Shown in pieces: positions 25,927 to 34,216 of a DNA stretch of 64,000 nucleotides. The notes beneath the pieces were generated by a model, which was not told where the DNA came from, searched no databases, and saw nothing but the letters and a program-made list of their open reading frames with translations. The position numbers and the translations under genes are program-made. Positions within the stretch are counted from its first letter, which is position 1. Each line of letters opens with the position of its first letter. Source of the stretch: Rhodobacteraceae bacterium EL53 (GTDB lineage Bacteria; Pseudomonadota; Alphaproteobacteria; Rhodobacterales; Rhodobacteraceae); contig OMPR01000004.1 in assembly GCA_900313015.1 (NCBI GenBank), positions 62,001-126,000 of the forward strand, read 5' to 3'.

Positions 25927-26777
25927 TGACAGCCCCAATTTTGCGTAACTTGGATGAGTTGCGCGCTAAAACCACGCAATGGTCCCGCGCGGGTCAGAGC
26001 ATCGGTGTGGTTCCAACCATGGGCGCACTGCACGCAGGGCACTTGTCGTTGGCCGAGGCTGCGCGCGCTGGCTGTGATCGGGTCATCGTGACGATTTTCG
26101 TCAACCCAAAACAATTCAATAATCCCGAAGATCTGGCAAATTATCCCCGCACGGAATTTGATGATGCGGCCAAGTTGGCCCCGGTTGGGGTGGATGCCAT
26201 CTATGTGCCGGGTCCCGATCAAATCTATCCAGATGGGTTCGCAACCAACGTTTCAGTCACTGGCTTGACCGATGTGATGGAAGGCGAGTTTCGCCCGGGG
26301 CATTTTGATGGTGTTTCGACAGTGGTTGCCAAGCTGTTCCTGCAAACCGCCGCAGATCGTGCCTATTTCGGGCAAAAGGATTATCAACAGTTGATGTTGG
26401 TAACTCGTATGGCACGGGATCTGGACATCCCGATTGAGGTGGTCGGTTGCCCAACGGTGCGCGAACCTTCTGGGCTCGCGATGTCATCGCGCAATCTGCG
26501 CCTGTCCAACGATGGATTGACGCGGGCCGCTCGTTTGAACCCGATCATGCAACATGTCGCGGATGAACTGGCCAAGGGCGGCACGTTTGCCGTACTTGGA
26601 GAACAAGCCAAAGCACAGTTGGTCGATGCGGGTTTCAAGGATGTCGAATATTTCGATCTGCGCTGTGCCACTTCGCTTGCCGCGTTGGATACGCCCACAC
26701 GCCCGGCGCGACTGCTGGCAGCTGCGTGGATGGACGGCGTGCGTTTGATTGATAATATCGCGGTTCCCGCACTCTGA
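25926..26777 (+). CDS. panC: Pantothenate synthetase (pantoate-beta-alanine ligase)
   Basis: A 283-residue ATP-dependent ligase that joins pantoate and beta-alanine. The nucleotidyltransferase signatures are present: TMGALHAGH with H36 and H39, FVNPKQF, FGQKDYQQ, and SSRN in place of KMSKS. It is coupled to panB by a one-base overlap, giving the last two committed steps of pantothenate synthesis in one transcript; panD is not here. Confidence 0.97.
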   Translation: MTAPILRNLDELRAKTTQWSRAGQSIGVVPTMGALHAGHLSLAEAARAGCDRVIVTIFVNPKQFNNPEDLANYPRTEFDDAAKLAPVGVDAIYVPGPDQIYPDGFATNVSVTGLTDVMEGEFRPGHFDGVSTVVAKLFLQTAADRAYFGQKDYQQLMLVTRMARDLDIPIEVVGCPTVREPSGLAMSSRNLRLSNDGLTRAARLNPIMQHVADELAKGGTFAVLGEQAKAQLVDAGFKDVEYFDLRCATSLAALDTPTRPARLLAAAWMDGVRLIDNIAVPAL

Positions 26778-26844
26778 TATTTCGGCACTGGATTGGATGC
26801 CTGCCCTCGGGCTAGTCTCGCTCAAAATGCGATGAGGAGCAGGC

Positions 26845-28323
26845 ATGAGCTATATTCTGGCAATCGATCAGGGGACGACATCGTCCCGGGCCATTCTGTT
26901 TGATGACAAGATGGCACGGGTGGGGACCCGCCAACAGGAATTTACCCAGCATTTCCCCCAAGCCGGATGGGTGGAACATGATCCCGAAGAGATTTGGGAA
27001 ACCACACTGAGCGTTTGCCGCGAGGTCATGACGGCACAGGGTGTTGGACCCGAACAAATCGCTGGGATCGGGATTACCAATCAACGCGAAACCACGGTTG
27101 TTTGGGATCGCACCACAGGCAAACCGATCCACAATGCAATTGTCTGGCAAGACCGACGCACCGCACAAACCTGCGAACGCTTGCGCCAAGCTGGGTGCGA
27201 GGATGACATTACAGCGCAAACCGGGTTGCTGCTGGATCCTTATTTTTCGGGCACCAAGGTGAAATGGATTCTGGATACGGTCCCCGGCGCGCGTGACCGT
27301 GCAAGGGCTGGGGAATTGTTGTTCGGGACCATCGACTGTTTTCTGATCTGGCGCCTGACCGAGGGGCAGAGACATGTCACTGACGCTACCAATGCGGCGC
27401 GAACCCTTATGTTTGATATCCACGCGGGTCAGTGGAGCGCGGAGATCTGCGATTTGCTAGACGTGCCGATGGCGATGCTGCCCGATGTACAGGATTGCGC
27501 CGCAGACTTTGGGCTGACCACTTTGTTGGGCGGTGCGATCCCGATTTTGGGCGTTGCTGGCGATCAACAGGCCGCCACAATAGGGCAGGCCTGTTTTGCG
27601 CCGGGTATGATGAAATCGACCTACGGAACCGGGTGTTTTGCTTTGCTTAACACAGGGTCCGAGCCTGTTACGTCGAAAAACCGGATGTTGACGACGGTCG
27701 CTTATCAATTGGGCGGTCAACGCACTTATGCATTGGAAGGATCGATCTTTATCGCGGGCGCTGCGGTGCAGTGGTTGCGCGACGGTTTGGGCATTATCGA
27801 AACCGCAGCCCAAAGCGGTGAATTGGCGCAACATGCAGACCCCGCGCAATCGGTCGTCCTTGTTCCTGCCTTTACCGGGTTGGGGGCACCCTATTGGAAA
27901 CCGGACTGCCGTGGGGCGATCTTTGGCATGACGCGCAACACAGGCCCGGCTGAGTTGTGCAAAGCGACGCTGGAAAGCATTGCCTATCAAACCCGAGATT
28001 TGTGGCAGGCCATGCAGAGCGATTGGGGTGCGGATGCCGATATGATCTTGCGAGTTGATGGCGGGATGAGCGCGTCGGATTGGGCGATGCAAGGCTTGGC
28101 AGATCTGCTGGGCGCGCCAGTGGATCGCCCGGTGATGCAGGAAACCACCGCCTTGGGGGCCGCTTGGTTGGCGGGCATGCAGGCAGGTGTTTACCCCGAT
28201 CAGGATGGTTTTTCCCAGACATGGGCATTGGATCAGCGGTTCAGCCCTGAAATGCCATCCGAAGATCGCGATGCCGCCTATGCGCGCTGGCAGCGCGCAG
28301 TGCAGGCAGCAATGACGTATTAA
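26845..28323 (+). CDS. glpK: Glycerol kinase
   Basis: A 492-residue FGGY-family kinase that phosphorylates glycerol to glycerol-3-phosphate. The N-terminal phosphate loop reads [15 protein letters not shown], followed by [10 protein letters not shown] and GITNQRET, which are diagnostic for glycerol kinase among FGGY enzymes. The C-terminal ATP site includes [18 protein letters not shown] precedes the ATG. It stands alone, without glpF or glpD, 67 nt after panC. The stop overlaps the convergent monooxygenase stop by 4 nt. Confidence 0.96.
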   Translation: MSYILAIDQGTTSSRAILFDDKMARVGTRQQEFTQHFPQAGWVEHDPEEIWETTLSVCREVMTAQGVGPEQIAGIGITNQRETTVVWDRTTGKPIHNAIVWQDRRTAQTCERLRQAGCEDDITAQTGLLLDPYFSGTKVKWILDTVPGARDRARAGELLFGTIDCFLIWRLTEGQRHVTDATNAARTLMFDIHAGQWSAEICDLLDVPMAMLPDVQDCAADFGLTTLLGGAIPILGVAGDQQAATIGQACFAPGMMKSTYGTGCFALLNTGSEPVTSKNRMLTTVAYQLGGQRTYALEGSIFIAGAAVQWLRDGLGIIETAAQSGELAQHADPAQSVVLVPAFTGLGAPYWKPDCRGAIFGMTRNTGPAELCKATLESIAYQTRDLWQAMQSDWGADADMILRVDGGMSASDWAMQGLADLLGAPVDRPVMQETTALGAAWLAGMQAGVYPDQDGFSQTWALDQRFSPEMPSEDRDAAYARWQRAVQAAMTY

Positions 28324-29576
28324 GTTAGCTTTGCGCCCTCGGGGATTGTCCGGGGGCGTGAGTTCAGCTCGGCAATGGAAAAGCCCGCGAGGGTTTTGTA
28401 TTTTTCCGCGTGCTCAGCTAGCTTTGCAATCGGGATCACGTCGTCAATGACGTCAAAGTCACCGCCGCACAGATCTTCGACTTGCTGCAAAACACCATCC
28501 GGGCCGCCCCCTGCGCGATTGGCAAGACCCACGCCGGTTGTGATTGGTCGGACTTGGGCCTCGAACGCGGTCAGGGCCTGCGCCGTTACACCGTGTTCCA
28601 ATATTTGCGCCCCGATGAGGCGTGCATCCAGAATGGCCTGACTCGCACCATTTGATCCAACGGGATAGGTCGGGTGCGCCGCGTCGCCCATCAACGTTAC
28701 ATTGCCCTCGGTCCAGTTGGGTAGGGGGTCGCGATCCACCATAGGATACTCATAGACCACATCAGCGCCTGTGATCAGGGCTGGAACATCAATCCAGTCA
28801 AAGCCCCATTCCTCAAAGTCCGGCAAAAAGTCCCCGATGTCAGCCGCCCGGTTCCAGTCTTCTTTTTTCCACGACGCATTGAGAGGAAACCGCTTTTCAG
28901 CAATCCAGTTGATGGTTGCCTGACCGTGCCTGTCGGTGTTCGAGATCGGATAGGCGACAAGACGCAAATCGTTGTGACCAATCATCACCATCGCCCCGCC
29001 ACCAAAAAAGGCGTCCGCATTGGTTGTTGCGCGCCATAAAACCCGGCCGTTCCAGATTGGTGCGCCCTCGGACGGGTACATCTGGGCGCGCAGGGCGGAA
29101 TGGATACCGTCCGCCGCAACAAGCAATGCGCCCGTTTCTCGCCGACCATCTTCTAGCAATAGCGTTGCCCCATCTGCGGTATTTTCGAACCCAACCGCCC
29201 GAGCACCGGTTTCAAGGCACGTGGAACCAGCGCGCGCGATGAGGGCCTGATACAGCATCACCTGCAATTCCCCCCGATGAACCGAGTATTGCGGCCAGGC
29301 ATATCCGGCTGAAGTTCCGCGCGGCTCTTCCCAGATGGTTTTGCCCAGCTTTGAATAAAACCCGTACTGACGGGTCCGCACGCCAATGGCCGATAATTCT
29401 GTTTCAAGATTCAGGTTAATAAGTTCACGCACCGCATTGGGTTGCAGATTGATCCCGACCCCAAGCGGTTTGACCGTATCGACGGCTTCAAAGATACGAA
29501 ACGGGACACCGATTTCGTGTAGGGTTAACCCAAGGCTCAGGCCAGCGATTCCGCCACCGGCGATCAATACGGTCAT
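28320..29576 (-). CDS. FAD-dependent monooxygenase (PhzS/salicylate-hydroxylase-like)
   Basis: A 418-residue class A flavoprotein monooxygenase. The N-terminal dinucleotide-binding motif is AGGGIAGL (G7, G9, G12). A middle [13 protein letters not shown] carries the DG motif, and the FAD-binding [19 protein letters not shown] lies in the C-terminal half. The QPNAVREL and SVHRGELQ segments resemble the flavin-dependent oxidoreductase branch that includes PhzS. The substrate is probably an aromatic or other small ring compound but is not deducible. The start at 29576 has GGGAGAGA upstream; the longest frame begins 9 codons earlier. Confidence 0.85.
   Translation of the reverse strand: MTVLIAGGGIAGLSLGLTLHEIGVPFRIFEAVDTVKPLGVGINLQPNAVRELINLNLETELSAIGVRTRQYGFYSKLGKTIWEEPRGTSAGYAWPQYSVHRGELQVMLYQALIARAGSTCLETGARAVGFENTADGATLLLEDGRRETGALLVAADGIHSALRAQMYPSEGAPIWNGRVLWRATTNADAFFGGGAMVMIGHNDLRLVAYPISNTDRHGQATINWIAEKRFPLNASWKKEDWNRAADIGDFLPDFEEWGFDWIDVPALITGADVVYEYPMVDRDPLPNWTEGNVTLMGDAAHPTYPVGSNGASQAILDARLIGAQILEHGVTAQALTAFEAQVRPITTGVGLANRAGGGPDGVLQQVEDLCGGDFDVIDDVIPIAKLAEHAEKYKTLAGFSIAELNSRPRTIPEGAKLT
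28334..28358. terminator. Hairpin at the glpK / monooxygenase 3' ends
   Basis: A 9-bp stem (CGCCCTCGG with CCGGGGGCG, one U-G pair) starts 11 nt after the glpK stop, inside the 3' end of the convergent monooxygenase gene. No T run follows, so it may be only a transcript stabiliser or a weak terminator for glpK. Confidence 0.3.
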
Positions 29577-29631
29577 TGTCTCTCTCCCACGTTGCCAACA
29601 CACAACCAGCGAATAGGGCGGGCGGCAAGTC

Positions 29632-30174
29632 CTAGGCTTTGGCAGAAATGATCAGATCAGGTCCAAAGATCGTATCTGCATGGTTATGTAGATAAATTTT
29701 GAGCCAAGGCGTGAACCGTTCGGGATGGCGGCGCACTTCGGCCAGAAGATCATGATAGTCGATCCAGCGCGTATTCATGATCTCTTCGGGGTTCGGTGTG
29801 AACGGTAAATGTCCGCGTGCATGGGCCAGAAACACATCCACAACTTCGTTTTCAACCATGCCGTTGCCCACATCCGCATGGTATTCCAATCGATGGCGGA
29901 ATTCAGGGTAAATACCCCTAATGCCCAGTTCCTCGTCCAAACGTCGTACAGCGCAGGTTGAAGAGGGTTCATCCCAATCGGGGTGTGTGCAACATGTGTT
30001 CGCCCACAATCCGGGTGTGTGATATTTCCCCATGGCGCGTTGCTGGATTAGAATATCCATGCCGCGGACTACGAAAACCGAAACGGCCTTGTGTTTCAGG
30101 CCCTTTTCGTGGGCTTCCAGTTTGTCAACGGGGGCGAGTTCTCCATCAACCCAGGCGGGGATCAAGATGCCCAT
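29632..30174 (-). CDS. idi: Isopentenyl-diphosphate delta-isomerase, type 1
   Basis: A 180-residue Nudix-fold enzyme that interconverts IPP and DMAPP for isoprenoid (carotenoid, quinone) synthesis. The catalytic Cys is C62 in NTCCTHP, with the conserved H64; the acidic pair is in VENEV (E108, E110). The Nudix-like helix reads AVRRLDEELGI. The start at 30174 was chosen because of AGGAG seven bases upstream and a family-length product; the longest frame adds 32 unlikely residues. It is not next to photosynthesis genes here. Confidence 0.93.
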   Translation of the reverse strand: MGILIPAWVDGELAPVDKLEAHEKGLKHKAVSVFVVRGMDILIQQRAMGKYHTPGLWANTCCTHPDWDEPSSTCAVRRLDEELGIRGIYPEFRHRLEYHADVGNGMVENEVVDVFLAHARGHLPFTPNPEEIMNTRWIDYHDLLAEVRRHPERFTPWLKIYLHNHADTIFGPDLIISAKA

Positions 30175-30333
30175 GTCGATGCTCCTGAGGCCGCAGTGCG
30201 TAAACAGGGGCTGTAGCAGGCTGAATGTTGAAAGTGTGTCATTGTGATCGCTGCGGTGATTGGGGTGCAAGAGATCTAAGTTGACCCTGCGTTTTTTCTA
30301 ACGTGGCAATGATCTGGCCACCAATCAAGCGCA

Positions 30334-30362
30334 CGAAAGGCCGCAGGGGGTGCGGCCTTTCG
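30334..30362 (-). terminator. Terminator-like hairpin after the cytochrome c gene
   Basis: A perfect 12-bp inverted repeat CGAAAGGCCGCA/TGCGGCCTTTCG with a 5-nt loop lies 20 nt past the cytochrome c stop. The core GGCCGCA stem is followed by TTT in either direction, so it can act bidirectionally. Confidence 0.65.
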
Positions 30363-30381
30363 GAATTCACTGGGTATTGGC

Positions 30382-30837
30382 TTAGTCAGCAGGCTGTTCT
30401 GCATCCGCTTCTTCAGCGGCGGCAGGAGCAGGTGCGACGCTGCTGAGATAGGCAAAGACGTCTTCGCCACCCTTTTTCAGCTTGAACGACATTTTCGATT
30501 TGGCTTTGCTGTCATCCAAGTATGCTTTGAGAAAGTCCTTGGGGTTTTTGGAATAGGCCACAAATGTTTCTTCGTCCCAAACAAGACCCTTTTCGCCGGC
30601 TGCAGCAAGGCTTTTGCCATACTTGAACCCTTCGACAGAGCCAGCCGCGCGGCCAACAACGCCGTACAGGTTCGGGCCCGTTTTGCCGCCCTTGATGATG
30701 GTTTCGCCTTCATCGGATACGATTGTGTGACAGGCTTTGCATTTGTTGAATGCTTTTTTACCTTTTTCAGCGTCACCTTCGGCCAACGCCGGGAACGCCA
30801 ATAGTCCCACGATCACGGTCGCAACGATACGGTTCAT
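30382..30837 (-). CDS. Cytochrome c, class I (c2/c550-like), periplasmic
   Basis: A 151-residue exported cytochrome with a signal peptide cleaved after ALA (~19). The haem motif is CKACH (C33, C36, H37), and M116 in KSKMSF is the sixth ligand. GPNLYGVVGR and WDEE match the cytochrome c2 group that shuttles electrons from the bc1 complex to oxidases. An Ala/Pro/Glu-rich tail of ~18 residues follows the fold. The start at 30837 has AGGAG nearby. It is a single-gene unit with its own terminator. Confidence 0.92.
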   Translation of the reverse strand: MNRIVATVIVGLLAFPALAEGDAEKGKKAFNKCKACHTIVSDEGETIIKGGKTGPNLYGVVGRAAGSVEGFKYGKSLAAAGEKGLVWDEETFVAYSKNPKDFLKAYLDDSKAKSKMSFKLKKGGEDVFAYLSSVAPAPAAAEEADAEQPAD

Positions 30838-30948
30838 GGCTAGTCTCCTAACAAAATAGCTGTGGCAAAAAAGAGCGCAAGTAGACCAAGAGTCAACCGG
30901 CAGATTGCCACGTGCAGGCACTGTGTCGCAGCCACTTTGGTCTTAGTA

Positions 30949-31968
30949 TCAGGCGCTGGAATTTGCTTGCGACCAACACAACAAGGGGTCTCCGGCTGCG
31001 GGTGTGGCCAGATGGATGCCCCGTGCAATCGCGCGACTAAGGCAGATTGATGCTGCATGTCCGATATGCGTCAGGTCCCGCTCTGGCAGTGCCATCTCTT
31101 GGGCGCTGGTGCTGAGTGCAAATACCAGATCCCCATCCCCCGGCGAGTGGGCCGGTACAACGGCACGTGCAATGCCATCATGGGCGGCCACTGCGACGCG
31201 TTGGCATTGCGCCTTTGACAAAATGGCATCGGTGGCGACGATGGCAATTGTGGTGTTTGCCCGATCTTGTGCCTGCCCCAGCATGGTTTTCATCTTTCGG
31301 CTTCCCAGCACGCGCCCCAAACCGGCGGCAGGGTCGGGTCCAATGCCCCCAAATTCGCCATCAACCTCAAACGGAGCCGCCCAAAAATGGCGATCTCCGG
31401 GGGTGGTGACACTGCCCATGGGGTTGGCCGCGACCAAGGCAGCCACGGTTATTCCGCTGTCCAGAACCAGAGAGGCGGACCCCAGCCCGCCCTTTAACAT
31501 CGCAGTCAGGGCGCCGGTTCCGGCCCCTGCTGTTCCAAGGGCGAAATCGGGATCAGCCGCTTCAAATGCAGCACGCCCCAAAGCCCGGTATGGATTGTCC
31601 TGCCAATCTTTGTTGCCCCCGTTCAAGAGGTCAAAAATGATCGCCCCAGGAACGATGGGAATGATTGCCTCGGCCACCTTGTACCCGCGCCCTTGGGCCC
31701 GCAACGCATCCGAAACACCCGAACAGGCATCCAACCCATAGGCCGATCCCCCGGCCAGGGTCAGTGCATCAATTTTGGCCACTGATTTATCCGGGGCCAA
31801 CAGATCCGTCTCTCGCGAGCCCGGCGCCCCGCCCATCACATGCACCGAGGCCACAAACGGCTCCGCAGCCGTCAGCACGGTCGCGCCAGATTTAAGGGCA
31901 TCATCCTGCGCATTACCCACCAAAAGGCCGGGAACGTCAGTGATCAAATTGCGAGGGCCGGGGATCAT
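30949..31968 (-). CDS. P1-family peptidase (DmpA/NylC-type N-terminal-nucleophile hydrolase)
   Basis: A 339-residue self-processing hydrolase of the S58/P1 family, which includes L-aminopeptidase/D-esterase DmpA and nylon-oligomer hydrolase NylC. Family segments are ITDVPGLLVGNA at the N-terminus, GGSAYGLDA (~73-81), GTAGAGTGA (145-153) and KGGLGSAS. NTT at 238-240, followed by VATDA, matches the NylC-type autocleavage site, so T239 is the likely nucleophile of the small subunit. The substrate is unknown. The cytochrome c gene lies 111 nt downstream. Confidence 0.88.
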   Translation of the reverse strand: MIPGPRNLITDVPGLLVGNAQDDALKSGATVLTAAEPFVASVHVMGGAPGSRETDLLAPDKSVAKIDALTLAGGSAYGLDACSGVSDALRAQGRGYKVAEAIIPIVPGAIIFDLLNGGNKDWQDNPYRALGRAAFEAADPDFALGTAGAGTGALTAMLKGGLGSASLVLDSGITVAALVAANPMGSVTTPGDRHFWAAPFEVDGEFGGIGPDPAAGLGRVLGSRKMKTMLGQAQDRANTTIAIVATDAILSKAQCQRVAVAAHDGIARAVVPAHSPGDGDLVFALSTSAQEMALPERDLTHIGHAASICLSRAIARGIHLATPAAGDPLLCWSQANSSA

Positions 31969-31993
31969 AAAGAGCGTCCTTTAATACTTTGGA

Positions 31994-32740
31994 TTAGATG
32001 CAACGACCGCCGTCAACTTCCATCGCGACGCCTGTAATCATTCCGGCTTCGTCAGAACAAAGATAGCAGGCGGCATTGCCCATATCTTCGGGCGTTGAAA
32101 ACCGGCCCAACGGGATCGTGGACAGGAATTTGGCACGCATTTCTGGGGTATCTTCGCCCATGAATGACTTGAGCAGCGGGGTTTCCCCAGCCACAGGGTT
32201 CAGCGCATTCACGCGCACGCCAGAGGGGGCCAGTTCCACCGCCATGGTGCGGGTCGCCGTGATCATCCAGCCCTTAGACGCATTGTACCAATTCAGGTTG
32301 GGACGCGGGGACACGCCAGCAGTCGATGCAACGTTCAGGATCGCGCCTTTGCCGCGCTCTTTCATATGCGGAACCAAGGCGCGAGCGGTGAAATACACGG
32401 ACTTCATGTTTACGTTAAAGACGCGGTCGAAATCACTTTCGCTGACGTCTTCAAGCGGGGTGGGCATATGTGTGATGCCTGCGTTGTTCACCAAGATATC
32501 GACGTGCCCCATGGTGCGAATGGCGGTTTCAGCCATGTGTTCGACCGAGGTTCCGTTGCCAACATCAACCTGATGAGCGAAGGCATCACCATCCATCTGA
32601 GCGGCCACTTTTTCGGCGGCCTCACCATTGATATCAGCGATCATCACATGCGCGCCCTCGGACACAAATTTAGCGACAATACCGGCGCCGAAACCAGATG
32701 CTCCACCTGTTACGATCGCTGTTTTTCCGTGCAGTCTCAT
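31994..32740 (-). CDS. SDR-family oxidoreductase
   Basis: A 248-residue classical short-chain dehydrogenase/reductase. The cofactor motif is TGGASGFG (11-18), NNAG is at 85-88, and the catalytic residues are S139, Y152 and K156. D36 (ADINGE) at the end of the second strand suggests NAD(H) rather than NADP(H). The C-terminal VDGGRCI resembles FabG/glucose-dehydrogenase-like members. The start at 32740 was chosen from GGGAGGTG just upstream; the longest frame runs 98 codons into arfB and is not credible. It lies 65 nt downstream of arfB. Confidence 0.9.
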   Translation of the reverse strand: MRLHGKTAIVTGGASGFGAGIVAKFVSEGAHVMIADINGEAAEKVAAQMDGDAFAHQVDVGNGTSVEHMAETAIRTMGHVDILVNNAGITHMPTPLEDVSESDFDRVFNVNMKSVYFTARALVPHMKERGKGAILNVASTAGVSPRPNLNWYNASKGWMITATRTMAVELAPSGVRVNALNPVAGETPLLKSFMGEDTPEMRAKFLSTIPLGRFSTPEDMGNAACYLCSDEAGMITGVAMEVDGGRCI

Positions 32741-32805
32741 ACGCTTCACCTCCCCTAAAGTGCGACTCGGGGATGACCCTAGCAGTCCCAGACTGAGACG
32801 CCAGC

Positions 32806-33225
32806 CTATTCGTCCCCGACTTTGCCACGCAGGGCTTTGATCTCGCCGCGTGCCTTTTTCGATGCGATGCGGCGACGTTGGGATCCCTTGGTGGGTTTGG
32901 TTGCGATGCGGCGTTTGGGGGCGACCAGTGCTTGGGTAATGAGGTCGACCAACCGTTCGCGAATAATCTCGCGATTGCGTGTCTGCGAACGAGTTTCGTC
33001 GCATTGCAAGATAATTGCGCCATCCTTGGTCCACCGTCGTCCAGCAAGGCGACGCAGCCGGTTTTTGACCGGGATGGGCAGGGCAGGCGACCGTTCAGCC
33101 TCGAACCGCAACTCGACAGCAGACGAGACCTTGTTCACGTTCTGCCCGCCGGGGCCCGAAGCCCGCATAAAGCTTTCGCTGAGTTCCCAATCTTGGATGA
33201 GTATGGTGTCTGTTATCCGCAACAT
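32806..33225 (-). CDS. arfB: Alternative ribosome-rescue factor / peptidyl-tRNA hydrolase ArfB
   Basis: A 139-residue release-factor-like protein that enters stalled, stop-codon-less ribosomes and hydrolyses the peptidyl-tRNA. The catalytic GGQ is G26-G27-Q28 in ASGPGGQNVNK. The lysine/arginine-rich tail that probes the empty mRNA channel is present (about the last 40 residues). Length matches ArfB (~140). The start at 33225 is the family N-terminus; the frame from 33267 is less likely. Its leader contains a terminator 30-60 nt upstream, preceded by a structured region with a mini-ORF, so attenuation control is possible. Confidence 0.92.
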   Translation of the reverse strand: MLRITDTILIQDWELSESFMRASGPGGQNVNKVSSAVELRFEAERSPALPIPVKNRLRRLAGRRWTKDGAIILQCDETRSQTRNREIIRERLVDLITQALVAPKRRIATKPTKGSQRRRIASKKARGEIKALRGKVGDE

Positions 33226-33255
33226 GGGGTGACCATAGACTGTTGTGCTGCAATC

Positions 33256-33284
33256 AAAAAGGGCCACCCTTACAGGTGGCCCTT
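33256..33284 (-). terminator. Intrinsic terminator directly upstream of arfB
   Basis: A perfect 10-bp stem AAGGGCCACC/GGTGGCCCTT with a 6-nt loop is followed by T residues, giving a run of five T on the minus strand. It ends 30 nt before the arfB start, so it either ends a separate small RNA (or the yhhQ transcript) or attenuates arfB. Confidence 0.85.
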
Positions 33285-33361
33285 CGAAAGTTTTCAGGAG
33301 GTCGGGTCGGTTAGACCTGATCTCAGATCAATTCAGGTGGCGCGCTGCGCCAAGGGTTGCC

Positions 33362-33418
33362 CTAACGGGCGCTCTCCTGAATTGTTCCGACGCCTCTCTC
33401 CAATACCTTTCTTGACAC
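33362..33418 (-). CDS. Possible 18-residue leader peptide
   Basis: A GTG-initiated ORF encoding MSRKVLERGVGTIQESAR. It stands 7 nt behind AAAGGAGGTGATCC, which is complementary to 14 nt of the bacterial 16S rRNA 3' end, a far stronger ribosome-binding site than any other in the window. The stop codon lies in the loop of the GCCC/GGGC hairpin, and the last codons overlap one arm of the junction stem, so translation would change the RNA fold. It is too short for homology. Confidence 0.4.
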   Translation of the reverse strand: MSRKVLERGVGTIQESAR

Positions 33419-33492
33419 TGGATCACCTCCTTTTCATTTGTTGAACTCAAGGTAAGCTTGCCACGGGATTGGAAAATCACCAAGCGGTAATT

Positions 33493-34122
33493 TTAGGCGG
33501 TGCGTTTGGCCGGATCCAGATAGGCGACGATCATCCGGAATGGGATCAGCGCCAACAGGGCCAGCGATAGCTTGACCATCCAGTCAGCCGTTGCCAGTGA
33601 CACCCAAAGCGGAGCAACTGGACCCATACCCAAAATAGGCAGGGCTTCGTTTGCCCAGCTGACGTCGTTGCCCGGTTCCAGCCACATCAGCTGTGCTGAA
33701 AACGCGATGGAAAAGAACAACGCTGTGTCCAGTGTTGAGCCCACAAGCGTAGAGGTCAGAGGCGCCCGCCACCATGCGCCCTTACGCAGGGCAGCAAAGA
33801 CGCTGACGTCAATCAATTGGGCCGTCAGGAAGGCAAGGCTAGACCCCAGAGCGATGCGAAGCGTGACCAGTGGGCCAAATTCACCCATGATTTGTGTGCC
33901 AATCAAAGAGCAGATTAAACCCACGACAAAGCCGATTACGACAACTTTGCGAGCAGGACCCGCGCCATAAACGCGGTTCATCAGGTCAGTGACCAGAAAA
34001 GCGAGGGGATAAGTAAAGGCACCCCATGTCAGCCATTGGCCGAACAGGAACTGTACCAGAATATTCGAGGCCACCACGATGATGGCCATGGCAAGAATGC
34101 CAGGGAGATGTGCGCGTGTCAT
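33493..34122 (-). CDS. yhhQ: Queuosine precursor transporter (YhhQ/VUT family)
   Basis: A 209-residue inner-membrane protein of the VUT family (COG1738), which imports queuosine precursors such as preQ0/preQ1 for tRNA modification. About six hydrophobic helices are visible. Conserved family features are FTYPLAFLVTDLMNRVYG near residue 36, SSLAFLTAQLIDV and STLVGSTLDTALFF. The start is taken at the ATG at 34122; a TTG at 34143 is also in frame, and neither has a good ribosome-binding site. The leader contains a GCCCGG/CCGGGC hairpin, but I could not match it to a preQ1 riboswitch. Confidence 0.88.
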   Translation of the reverse strand: MTRAHLPGILAMAIIVVASNILVQFLFGQWLTWGAFTYPLAFLVTDLMNRVYGAGPARKVVVIGFVVGLICSLIGTQIMGEFGPLVTLRIALGSSLAFLTAQLIDVSVFAALRKGAWWRAPLTSTLVGSTLDTALFFSIAFSAQLMWLEPGNDVSWANEALPILGMGPVAPLWVSLATADWMVKLSLALLALIPFRMIVAYLDPAKRTA

Positions 34123-34216
34123 TTTGTATGCCCGTTTTTGCAAGGTAGCGGCGACTTGGCCCGGTCATAGATCCGGGCAAGCGTCCCCCTTAAACGTCTT
34201 GGTCTATTTTCGCAAG

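Larger units (their letters stand above)
33256..33440 (-). ncRNA. Candidate structured leader / small RNA upstream of arfB
   Basis: A ~185-nt minus-strand segment with dense secondary structure; the 5' end is not defined and no clear promoter is visible. AATTCAGG and CCTGAATT (plus-strand 33376-33383 and 33330-33337) close a three-way junction around hairpins GGCGC-GCT-GCGCC and GCCC-TAAC-GGGC. The second arm can instead pair with 33315-33320 around a TGATC-TCA-GATCA hairpin, so two folds exclude each other. Near the 3' end ACCTCCT (33296-33302) can pair with the AGGAGGT (33425-33431) that starts the region. The segment ends in the terminator. It could be an attenuator for arfB, an independent sRNA, or the 3' UTR of yhhQ. 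Confidence 0.5.

Noticed and set aside
31004-31741. 245-codon open frame opposite the P1-family peptidase
   Set aside because: The opposite strand encodes the recognisable hydrolase; the antisense frame is low-complexity in character.
32741-33034. 98-codon N-terminal extension of the SDR gene
   Set aside because: It overlaps arfB in another frame, while a strong GGGAGGTG site and the family N-terminus support the start at 32740.
33420-33433. Match to the 16S rRNA 3' end (GGATCACCTCCTTT) on the plus strand
   Set aside because: Only 14 nt match and no rRNA sequence precedes it. It is better explained as the complement of a very strong ribosome-binding site on the minus strand.
34123-34216. 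Possible preQ1 riboswitch before yhhQ
   Set aside because: A GCCCGG/CCGGGC hairpin is present, but the A-rich tail and loop contacts of known preQ1 classes are not recognisable.
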